This document shows, one piece after another, positions 7,425 to 15,365 of a DNA stretch of 64,000 bases; position 1 is the stretch's first letter; each line of letters starts with the position of its first letter. A model generated the notes under the pieces. That model was not told the origin of the DNA, did no database searches, and was given only the letters and a program-made list of their open reading frames with translations. Where the stretch lies: contig NZ_OY781114.1 in assembly GCF_963676485.1 (NCBI RefSeq), positions 1,240,001-1,304,000 on the forward strand. The letters are read 5' to 3'. The stretch comes from an uncultured Cohaesibacter sp. (GTDB lineage Bacteria > Pseudomonadota > Alphaproteobacteria > Rhizobiales > Cohaesibacteraceae). Made by a program: the position numbers and the translations under genes.

Positions 7425-10400
7425 CTAGCCCTCGGCAGTGAGGTCCGCATCATGTCTGTCCCCGAAGAGGCGACGAACGACGACATAAAGAACCGGCACC
7501 ATGAGCACACCAATAAAGGTGGATGCCACCATGCCACCAATCACGCCAATGCCGATCGCATTCTGGGCATTGGCTCCAGCCCCAGTGGCCACAGCCAAGG
7601 GTAGAACGCCCAGAATAAAGGTAAGTGCCGTCATCATGATCGGCCGCAGCCGCTGCAAAGAGGCTTCAACAGCGGCCTCAATCAGCTCATACCCCTGCCC
7701 ATAGAGCGTCTCGGAAAACTCGACAATCAGAATGGCGTTTCGCGCAGCAAGGCCAATCGTGGTCAGAATGCCCACCTTGAAATAGACATCGTTCGACTGA
7801 CCAAACAACCAGGCTGCCAGCAGAGCGCCGAAGATACCAATCGGTACGACGAGCATCACCGAAATCGGGATCGACCAGCTTTCATAGAGTGCGGCGAGCG
7901 CCAGAAAGACGATCAGGAAGGACAGAGCGTAAAGCATGGGTGCCTGCTCCCCGGATTGCCGCTCTTGATAGCTCAGCCCGGTCCATTCCACGCCATAGCC
8001 GGGTGGAAGTTGCTGTGCGAGCTCTTCCATCGCCTGCATGGCCTGTCCTGAGCTGGTATTCGGGCCCGCAGTTCCATTGATCTGGATCGCTGACGATCCG
8101 TCATAGCGGGCCAAACTGGGGGCCACCGGTTCCCATTTCGTGGTCATGAAAGCGCTGAAAGGAACCATATCGCCGGACCTGTTGTTGACATACCATTTGC
8201 CGATATCTTCGGGCTGCATGCGATATTCGGCCGCTCCCTGAACAATGACAGGGCGCAAATTGCCGTTGAGGTCGAAATCATTGACATCCGTGCCCGAAAA
8301 AATAACGGACAGCATGGCGTTGATGCTACTCAGAGAGACACCGAAGCTCTCCGCCTTGGGCTGGTCAATCAGTAGGCGCAACGCACTCTCATCCTCATTT
8401 TCAGAGGACCGGACATTCTGCACGCGGGAATCCTTTTTGGCCAGCGAGACCAACTGATCGGCAGCATCTGACAATTCGGCATGAGAACCGCCATTGCGGG
8501 AAACCAGATACATGGAAAAGCCCCCCGAATTGCCCAGCCCCATGATGGCGGGTGGCTGCATGACGAAAATCTGTGCCTGACGGTTGGAGGCGAAGTGCTG
8601 ATTGACGCGAAAGGCAACAGCGGCCGCGCTCAGAGAGGCATTCTCGCGCATATCGAAGTCCTTAAGCTTGATGAACATCATGGCCTGATTGGCACCGGCG
8701 CCGCCAAAGCTGAAGCCCAGCGCAGCGAATGTCGCGTCAATTGCATCCCCTTCTTGATTGAGCAAGTAGGATTCCACCTCAGAGACCACCTGCTTGGTCT
8801 GCTTGTAGGTTGACCCCTCGGGCAGATTGATCTGGCTCATCAGCATGCCTTGATCTTCCGTCGGCAGGAAAGAAGAATTCATCCGCTCATAGACGAACCA
8901 AGCGCCGCCAGTGACCAGCGCCAACACAAGCAACATCGTAAAGGGAGCTTTCAGGATGAAGCGCACAGCGTCGCCATAGAAACGGGAAAGCGCATCAAAT
9001 CCCTTGTTGAACCAACGTGCCGGAGCGATCTCCTTGCCAGCCTTCTTTTTGCGCAAAAACCGCGCGCAAAGGGCCGGAGATAGTGTGATGGCCACAAAGA
9101 GAGACAACATCATGGCGGCAATCATCGTCACCGAAAACTGACGATAGATCACGCCAGTCGAGCCGCCAAAGAACGCCATGGGGAAGAAGACGGCCGAAAG
9201 CACCACCACAATGCCGATGAGCGCACTGGTGATTTGCCCCATGCTGCGGCGTGTGGCTTCCAGCGGCCCGATATCTTCGTCATGCATAAGCCGGTCGACA
9301 TTCTCGACAACCACGATGGCGTCATCGACCAGCAAGCCGATAGCGAGGACCATGGCAAACATGGTCAGAGTGTTGATGGTAAACCCCGTGACAGACAAGA
9401 CGGCAAGCGTGCCCAGCAGCACAACGGGCACTGCAATCAATGGCACAAAGGTGGCGCGGAAGGACTGCAGGAAGACCAAAAGAACAAGCACCACCAGCAC
9501 GACCGCTTCGCCCAGCGTGTGATAGACCTTGTTGATCGACAGCGCCACGAAGGGCGACGTATCATAGGCATAGCGCACCTCGACGCCATCGGGCAGAGAG
9601 CCTTTCAGCTTGTCCATGGTGGACCGTACGGCAGCGGAGGTATCCACCGCATTGGCGCCCGAGGCCAGATTGACGCCGAACCCGGCGGCATTCAGCCCCT
9701 TGAATAGGGAGTTGGAGCCATAATTTTCTTGCCCGATTTCCACCTTGGCAACATCGCCCAGATAGACAGAGGCGCCATTGTCATTGGTCTTGAGCAGGAT
9801 CTGCTTGAATTGGGCTACGGTGGTCAACTGGCTTTGCGCAGTCAGCGTCGCGGTGAATTGCTGACCTTCCAGAGTTGGCTGAGAGCCCAAAAAGCCAACA
9901 GACACGGTGGTATTTTGCGCCCTGACGGCAGTCACCACATCGCTCGGCGTCAACTGATACCGTTTCAAGGACATTGGATCGAGCCAGATGCGCATCGCAT
10001 AGCCAGATCCAAAGGCACTAACGCCCCCCACGCCCTCGGTTCTCAGAACCGGCCCCTGAACCACTTCTTCAAGCAGGTTGCCCAACTCGAGGGTTGAATG
10101 CTTGCCGTCGGTAGAAACAAGCGCGCCGACCAGAAGGATGGAATCGTTGGATCGGCTGATATTGATACCGGCATTCTGAACGGCATCCGGCAATTGCCCC
10201 TCAATCTGCCCGATCTTGGTTTGCACGTCATTCTGCGCGGTAACCGGATCAACCGCGCCGTCAAAGACCAACTGCAAGGATGCCCCCCCTGCGCGGGAAT
10301 TTGCAATGGTGTAGAGCACGCCGTCTACATCGGTCAGACTATCCTCGATGACCTTGGTCACGGAATTTTCAACCGCCTCGGCAGTCGCCCCCTTATAGCC

Positions 10401-10541
10401 AGCTGACACACGAATGGTCGTGGGGGCAATATCGGGATATTGCGCCACTGGCAGGCGGGTGATTGACCAAGCGCCCGCCAGCATTGTAACGATTGCCAGC
10501 ACCCAGGCAAAAACCGGGCGATCAATAAAGAAAGATCCCAT
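7425..10541 (-). CDS. RND multidrug efflux pump, inner-membrane subunit (AcrB/MexB type)
   Basis: This is a 1038-residue HAE1-family proton antiporter. It takes amphiphilic drugs from the periplasm or membrane and passes them to an outer-membrane channel. It begins MGSFFIDRPVFAWVLAI, as usual for the family, and the length is typical. The proton-relay Asp pair is present in TM4 (GLLVDDAIVVVEN, about residue 405). The Arg and Thr of the TM11 region are present (RLRPIMMTALTF). In TM10 the motif reads GLAARNAILIVEF, with Arg where AcrB has Lys940. It lies six bases after the fusion-protein gene in the same operon. No TolC-type gene is present, so a channel from elsewhere must be used. Confidence 0.95.
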   Translation of the reverse strand: MGSFFIDRPVFAWVLAIVTMLAGAWSITRLPVAQYPDIAPTTIRVSAGYKGATAEAVENSVTKVIEDSLTDVDGVLYTIANSRAGGASLQLVFDGAVDPVTAQNDVQTKIGQIEGQLPDAVQNAGINISRSNDSILLVGALVSTDGKHSTLELGNLLEEVVQGPVLRTEGVGGVSAFGSGYAMRIWLDPMSLKRYQLTPSDVVTAVRAQNTTVSVGFLGSQPTLEGQQFTATLTAQSQLTTVAQFKQILLKTNDNGASVYLGDVAKVEIGQENYGSNSLFKGLNAAGFGVNLASGANAVDTSAAVRSTMDKLKGSLPDGVEVRYAYDTSPFVALSINKVYHTLGEAVVLVVLVLLVFLQSFRATFVPLIAVPVVLLGTLAVLSVTGFTINTLTMFAMVLAIGLLVDDAIVVVENVDRLMHDEDIGPLEATRRSMGQITSALIGIVVVLSAVFFPMAFFGGSTGVIYRQFSVTMIAAMMLSLFVAITLSPALCARFLRKKKAGKEIAPARWFNKGFDALSRFYGDAVRFILKAPFTMLLVLALVTGGAWFVYERMNSSFLPTEDQGMLMSQINLPEGSTYKQTKQVVSEVESYLLNQEGDAIDATFAALGFSFGGAGANQAMMFIKLKDFDMRENASLSAAAVAFRVNQHFASNRQAQIFVMQPPAIMGLGNSGGFSMYLVSRNGGSHAELSDAADQLVSLAKKDSRVQNVRSSENEDESALRLLIDQPKAESFGVSLSSINAMLSVIFSGTDVNDFDLNGNLRPVIVQGAAEYRMQPEDIGKWYVNNRSGDMVPFSAFMTTKWEPVAPSLARYDGSSAIQINGTAGPNTSSGQAMQAMEELAQQLPPGYGVEWTGLSYQERQSGEQAPMLYALSFLIVFLALAALYESWSIPISVMLVVPIGIFGALLAAWLFGQSNDVYFKVGILTTIGLAARNAILIVEFSETLYGQGYELIEAAVEASLQRLRPIMMTALTFILGVLPLAVATGAGANAQNAIGIGVIGGMVASTFIGVLMVPVLYVVVRRLFGDRHDADLTAEG

Positions 10542-10547
10542 ATCCGC

Positions 10548-11795
10548 TTAATCCTTCACTGGCACATTGGCAGGCTGGGCCTTGCCCGAAGCATCCTTGC
10601 CGGTCGCGTTCGCCGCACCAGCATCGGTCACTTCCTTTATGACGCCATCAACATATGCGACGGGAATGGTCTTGATTTCGATGCCTTCCCGCAGATTGCG
10701 AATATTGTCGACAATGATCTGGTCACCAGCTTCGACACCGCCTGTGACGATCCAGTTATTCTGATAGACTCCGATCTCTTCAAGCGTTGCGACCGCCACC
10801 TTGCCGTCCCTAGCCACATAAACCGTGAGGCTGCCATCGCTGGCGCGCTGGGTGGCGCCCTGCGGCACCAGAATGGCCTCAGAGGTGCCAAGGGTGGCAT
10901 CCACACGCAAGAACTGCCCGGGAATGACCATGTGCCTTGGATTGTCAAACTCCAGACGCAGCGCAACGGTGCCTGTCGTGGTGGAAACCGATGTCCCCGG
11001 CGAGCGGAGCACACCTTCGCCATCCAGCATCTCACCTGTTTCCAGCTGCAATTTCAGCCTCACCTTTTTGGCGCGCTTGATGATGCCATTCTCGACCAGA
11101 TTGCGCACGGATAGCAGCCTGACGCTCGATTCCTGCACATCGACATATATCGGATCAAGTCGCGTGACCGTCGTCAAGGCGGTCGTCTGGTTGGAGGTGA
11201 CGATCGACCCCACCGACACGTCCGCAACTTCAGGGATGCCCGAGATCGGACTGCGGATCTCCGTCCACTGCAGATTGAGCTTGGCTGTGCGCAAGGCCGC
11301 TTCGGCCGTTTTCAATGACGCTTCGGCCTTATGCAGGCTCACTTCGGCATCCTTCACATTGGCTGAAGAAATGCCCGTGCCTTCAATTTTCCTATAGCGT
11401 TCAAGGGTCACCTGAGCCCCTTCCAGCGATGCCTGTGCACTGGCAACTTCCGCTTCAGCAGACTGGACCGAGGCCTCATAGGTTTCGTTATCAATGCGGA
11501 ACAACAAATCGCCAACTTTGACCGGGCGTCCCGGTGTGTAAGCGATTTCGGATATGGCTCCGTTCACACGGGGACGAATGGAGACCTGCTCATAAGCCAC
11601 CGCGCGTCCGGGCAAGGTCACCTCGTAAGGAACATCCGTTTCCTCAAGCGTGATGACACCGACGGGCAAGGGCCCGCGCGACTGTCCTCCCATGGCTCCG
11701 CCGGGCGCGGGCTGCGCGAAGGCCAGAGCCGGAGCCAAAAGGCCTATGAGTAAGGCCAGTATCGGTACAGGCATGCGTGTCATTGACGCTGTCAT
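10548..11795 (-). CDS. RND efflux periplasmic membrane-fusion protein (AcrA/MexA type)
   Basis: This is a periplasmic adaptor joining the RND pump to an outer-membrane channel. The start at 11795 (MTASMTRMPVPILALLIG) gives a clear signal peptide ending near AFAQ; a longer frame would bury it. The mature protein has a lipoyl-like half (VSIRPRVNGAISEIAYTPG), a helical hairpin rich in Ala/Glu/Lys (about residues 105-165), the second lipoyl half and a beta-barrel segment. No lipobox Cys is seen, unlike AcrA, so it may be anchored by an uncleaved helix or be soluble. A ribosome-binding AAGAGA precedes the ATG. It is the first gene of the pump operon, divergent from the MarR gene. Confidence 0.93.
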   Translation of the reverse strand: MTASMTRMPVPILALLIGLLAPALAFAQPAPGGAMGGQSRGPLPVGVITLEETDVPYEVTLPGRAVAYEQVSIRPRVNGAISEIAYTPGRPVKVGDLLFRIDNETYEASVQSAEAEVASAQASLEGAQVTLERYRKIEGTGISSANVKDAEVSLHKAEASLKTAEAALRTAKLNLQWTEIRSPISGIPEVADVSVGSIVTSNQTTALTTVTRLDPIYVDVQESSVRLLSVRNLVENGIIKRAKKVRLKLQLETGEMLDGEGVLRSPGTSVSTTTGTVALRLEFDNPRHMVIPGQFLRVDATLGTSEAILVPQGATQRASDGSLTVYVARDGKVAVATLEEIGVYQNNWIVTGGVEAGDQIIVDNIRNLREGIEIKTIPVAYVDGVIKEVTDAGAANATGKDASGKAQPANVPVKD

Positions 11796-11876
11796 GATTT
11801 CATTTCTCTTATCGTTTTTAACCAACCATCTGGTTTTCAAATGACACCATTGCCAAGCCATAGTTGACGATGCATT

Positions 11877-11898
11877 TTATCTTTCTGGAAAGATAAAT
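11877..11898. promoter_or_regulatory. Palindromic operator for the MarR regulator
   Basis: A perfect inverted repeat lies between the divergent pump operon and MarR gene: TTTATCTTTC, two bases, GAAAGATAAA. Size (22 bases) and symmetry fit a MarR dimer site. It ends 12 bases before the marR ATG, so binding would block the regulator's own gene and probably the pump promoter, by analogy with MarR/MexR systems. Confidence 0.65.
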
Positions 11899-11910
11899 GG
11901 GAATTCTGTC

Positions 11911-12420
11911 ATGAATGTGGAAGAACGAAGTAGACAGGTTTGCGAAAACTGGCCGGAGGCGGTGACACCTTTCGTGCAAAGCGCGGCACTGATCCAGCGC
12001 CTTTCTTCCCTACTGCAGGAAACGACAAAAGGACTGCTAAAGGTCCATGACCTGACTTACATGGAATTTGACGCATTGACGGCTTTGCGCTCGCAAAAGC
12101 AAGGCGTGGCGATGAAACCCACCGAACTTTACAGCGCCCTTCTCATTTCTTCAGGGGGCCTCACAAAAGTTCTCAAGTCACTGGAAAGCAAGTCTTATAT
12201 CGCTCGATCCTGTTCCCATGATGACGCAAGACAACGGCCGGTTCTCTTGACGGACAAGGGACGGCAAAAGCTTGCCGAGATCATGCCTGAAATCGCAAAG
12301 AATGCAGAAAGGCTTTTGCAAAACGGGTTCGAGAGCACCGATGCATGCGGTGCTTTTGCCGATGAGCTCAAACGGATCATCCAAGCCGCCGAGGATGAAA
12401 TTGAGCAGCATACGCCCTGA
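11911..12420 (+). CDS. MarR-family transcriptional regulator
   Basis: This 169-residue winged-helix repressor divergently adjoins the efflux operon, the classic layout for a drug-responsive repressor of an RND pump. The DNA-binding part (about residues 65-115) includes PTELYSALLISSGGLTKVLK as the recognition helix and SHDDARQRPVLLTDKGRQKL as the wing with the D-x-R family motif. The N- and C-terminal helices would form the dimer interface. A modest GGGA ribosome-binding site precedes the ATG. The likely operator is the palindrome at 11877-11898. The ligand is unknown. Confidence 0.92.
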   Translation: MNVEERSRQVCENWPEAVTPFVQSAALIQRLSSLLQETTKGLLKVHDLTYMEFDALTALRSQKQGVAMKPTELYSALLISSGGLTKVLKSLESKSYIARSCSHDDARQRPVLLTDKGRQKLAEIMPEIAKNAERLLQNGFESTDACGAFADELKRIIQAAEDEIEQHTP

Positions 12421-12532
12421 GCCGGGGCCCCAATGCGCGAGAAGCTCCCCCCTATTTGCCCACAGATACCGTGTAACCGACTGTAGCTGCGTGTCTATCA
12501 GGAAATAGTCGGCCCATCTTGCCTCGAAGCAC

Positions 12533-12567
12533 AAAAGAAAGCCCCCGGACGCCAAGCATCCGGAGGC
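12533..12567 (-). terminator. Terminator of the PFOR-Nfn operon
   Basis: On the minus strand the stem GCCTCCGGA/TCCGGGGGC (nine pairs, one wobble, nine-base loop) is followed by TTTCTTTT. It lies about 30 bases after the stop at 12600 and also faces the convergent marR gene. Confidence 0.75.
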
Positions 12568-12599
12568 TCTTTGCATAAAACTCATGGCATCGATGGATG

Positions 12600-15365
12600 T
12601 CAGTTGAGCTTGTGTTTTTCCATGCTGCGTACTTCCTGTGCCTTGAACTGGCCAAAGCGCGGCAGGAATTTGTCCCATTCGACCGAGTGGGCGTTGAATT
12701 CCGGCCCGTCGATGCAGGCATGCTGACGCAATGTCTTGCCATCTTTCAGGACAGGCACCATGCAAGCACCGCACATGCCGGTAGCATCCACCATGATTGA
12801 GTTCAGACTGACGACTGTCGGCACTTCATATGGCTTGGTCAGATCACTGACGGCACGCATCATCATCGGAGGACCGACAGAGACGACTTCCGCAATCTTG
12901 CGGCCTTTCGAGGTCTTGTCGTCCTTGAGCATGTCTTCAAGCGGATTGGTAACAAAGCCCTTGATGCCGAAGGTGCCATCGTTGGAACAATAGATGACAT
13001 CAAGCATGTCGCCATATTTGGCCTTCAGAAGGCCCATGCGCTCGTCTTCGCCCGTCCAGAACAGATGGTCTGCAGAGCGGAAGCCGATAATCATGGTGAC
13101 ATGGTTGCCGGTTTCCAGATGTGCCTTGGCAATCGGATAAATTGCGGGCAGGCCCACACCACCGGCAGTGAAGACAACGGTTTCTTTTTCCGGATCGAAT
13201 TTCTTGACGTCGCTTGGTTCTCCAAGCGGTCCAGCGATACCGGCAAAGAAGTCGCCTTCGCCCATCTTGTTCATCATCTTGGTCGAAGTACCCATGCCCT
13301 GAATAACCAGATCAATGGTACCGTTTTCCTTGTTCCAGTCGGCCAGAGTCAGCGGGATGAGCTCGCCATCCTGGGTCGCCAGCACACGAACAAACTGGCC
13401 AGCCCGTGCGGACTGGGCAATCACTGGAGCACGGATTGTCATCTCGACAATACCCGAGGCCAGATCAATATGCTTGAGAACGGTATGTTCAGCCAGCCCG
13501 AGGCTGGTGAAATGGTCCGCTCTCTTGACCATGTCGGAGATACGATCAGAAGCCAGATCGATGGATCCGAGAATCTGACGGGCAGCAGCCTGACCATCAC
13601 CGGCAGCAAGGATCGCCGTGGAACCGCCACGAGCGGCATCACCACCGGTATAGATGTCATCAATCGATGTTTGCTGGCTGTCTTTGCCAACATTGATCGT
13701 GCCCCATTTGCTGACTTCAAGCTTGGGCTCAGAAGACGGAATGATCGGGTTGGACTTGTTGCCAAGCGCCATAATGACCAGATCAGCCGGCATCTCGATG
13801 ACTTCGCCGGTTGGCCGCGGACGACGACGACCGGACGCATCCGGTTCACCCAGCTCGTTCACATCCACAACAGCGTGGGTCACAAAGTGGGTGTGATGAT
13901 CGCCGACAAACTCTTTTGGTCCGCGCAATTCAGCCAGTGCGATACCCTCTTCAAGGGCATGCTCGAGCTCTTCAACACGGGCAGGCATCTCGGACTGGGT
14001 ACGGCGATAAACGATGGTGACATTGCCGCCAAGGCGTTTTGCCGTGCGGGCTGCGTCCATCGCGGTGTTACCCCCCCCGATCACAAGGATATTCTTGTCC
14101 TTCACATCGGGAAGCGGGGTTTCATAGGCCGGATCGCGACCACGCATCAGGTTGACGCGGGTCAGGAACTCGTTGGCCGACATGACGCCCAGCAATTCTT
14201 CACCGGGCACATTCATGAAGGTTGGCAGACCAGCGCCGGACCCGACGAAGATTTTCCAGAAGCCCGCGGCTTTCAGATCTTCAAGGGTTGCGGACTTGCC
14301 GACAACAAAGTTCTTCACGAAGCGACCACCCAGGGCATCAATCTTGGCAACCACGTCATCGATCAGCGAGTTTGGCAGACGAAATTCAGGAATACCGTAG
14401 CGCAGCACGCCGCCCAGTTCGTGGAATGCTTCAAAGACCGTTACCGGGAAACCTTCAACAGCTAGAAGATAGGCATTGATAAGGCCGGAAGGACCGGACC
14501 CAACCACCGCGATAGGCGGCTTTTCACCCTTTTCCCATGGGCTGACAATGCCTGCGAAGCGAGCAAGTTGATCGGGATTGGCTGCTTTCTCATGCTCTGG
14601 CAGGAACCATTCCAGCTGCCCGATCTCGATCGGACGGTTGGTATGCTTGCAGACACCCTGACACTGGTGCTCCTGCGGACAGACGCGACCGGTCACATTC
14701 GGCAGCGGGTTGCAGCTTTCGATCAATTCCAGAGCCTGACGGATCTTGCCCTTGGCGAGCAGATCGATCATTTCAGGAATATGGATCTTGACCGGACAAC
14801 CACCAATCTTGGTGGCTTCCTCATCCTTGGTGCGCTGGATGATCTGCCCCAGCTCGCAAGGCTTGTCTTCGCACTGTTTGTCGCGCAGCACTTCCAGCCA
14901 GACAATCATTTCGACTTCCCGCAAGGAGTAGCCGAGGGTCTGATAGCCCAGATAGCCCTGGTTCACCAGCTCGAAGTCAGTGGACCGTTCTTCCGGCGTG
15001 CGGATATAGGGCGGGATGTAGCTGTCTTCGGGCCAACCTTCAGAAAGGCCCTTGAACATGGGGTAGCGGTCGGACATGTAGGCATCAAGCGCCTTGATGA
15101 ACTTGCGTTTGAAACGGAGCGGCAGGCTCCAGATAAAACGCTGGATCAGGGTGCTCATGTCGTCATTCTTGAGCAGAAGCCCCCAGAGCGTCTTGATGAA
15201 GGATTCGCCCAGTTCGTCCTTCTGGAATTCCCAGGCCATGGCCTGGGCTCCATCCGCGATGAAGACATTCCGCAGGGACCGGGGGTCCGCTGCGAGATGC
15301 TTTTTCAGAACATCCATTTGATGATCAAACAGAGCGTCCTGCGTTACTGCAGTATCAACGGTCAT
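12600..15365 (-). CDS. Fused NfnB-NfnA-type ferredoxin:NAD(P)H oxidoreductase
   Basis: This 921-residue protein carries two enzymes in one chain. Residues 150-605 resemble NfnB/GltD: Fe-S cysteines (165, 170, 190, 229, 235, 239), an FAD motif GSGPSG near 289 and an NAD(P) motif GGGNTAMDAA near 430. Residues 615-920 resemble NfnA: a ferredoxin-reductase fold with AGQFVR, GGVGLPAIYP, and a [2Fe-2S] site DATGMCGAC plus Cys884. The Nfn complex couples ferredoxin, NADH and NADP+ (electron bifurcation). The first 130 residues match nothing I recognise. The ATG at 15365 overlaps the stop of the upstream oxidoreductase gene (ATGA), implying translational coupling. The first Fe-S motif has fewer cysteines than the separate NfnB at 26284. 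Sulfide dehydrogenase (SudAB-like) is an alternative name. Confidence 0.85.
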   Translation of the reverse strand: MTVDTAVTQDALFDHQMDVLKKHLAADPRSLRNVFIADGAQAMAWEFQKDELGESFIKTLWGLLLKNDDMSTLIQRFIWSLPLRFKRKFIKALDAYMSDRYPMFKGLSEGWPEDSYIPPYIRTPEERSTDFELVNQGYLGYQTLGYSLREVEMIVWLEVLRDKQCEDKPCELGQIIQRTKDEEATKIGGCPVKIHIPEMIDLLAKGKIRQALELIESCNPLPNVTGRVCPQEHQCQGVCKHTNRPIEIGQLEWFLPEHEKAANPDQLARFAGIVSPWEKGEKPPIAVVGSGPSGLINAYLLAVEGFPVTVFEAFHELGGVLRYGIPEFRLPNSLIDDVVAKIDALGGRFVKNFVVGKSATLEDLKAAGFWKIFVGSGAGLPTFMNVPGEELLGVMSANEFLTRVNLMRGRDPAYETPLPDVKDKNILVIGGGNTAMDAARTAKRLGGNVTIVYRRTQSEMPARVEELEHALEEGIALAELRGPKEFVGDHHTHFVTHAVVDVNELGEPDASGRRRPRPTGEVIEMPADLVIMALGNKSNPIIPSSEPKLEVSKWGTINVGKDSQQTSIDDIYTGGDAARGGSTAILAAGDGQAAARQILGSIDLASDRISDMVKRADHFTSLGLAEHTVLKHIDLASGIVEMTIRAPVIAQSARAGQFVRVLATQDGELIPLTLADWNKENGTIDLVIQGMGTSTKMMNKMGEGDFFAGIAGPLGEPSDVKKFDPEKETVVFTAGGVGLPAIYPIAKAHLETGNHVTMIIGFRSADHLFWTGEDERMGLLKAKYGDMLDVIYCSNDGTFGIKGFVTNPLEDMLKDDKTSKGRKIAEVVSVGPPMMMRAVSDLTKPYEVPTVVSLNSIMVDATGMCGACMVPVLKDGKTLRQHACIDGPEFNAHSVEWDKFLPRFGQFKAQEVRSMEKHKLN

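Noticed and set aside
13065-14465. 466-codon frame antisense to the fused Nfn gene
   Set aside because: Lies entirely within a well-supported gene; His/Gly-rich output and no motif.
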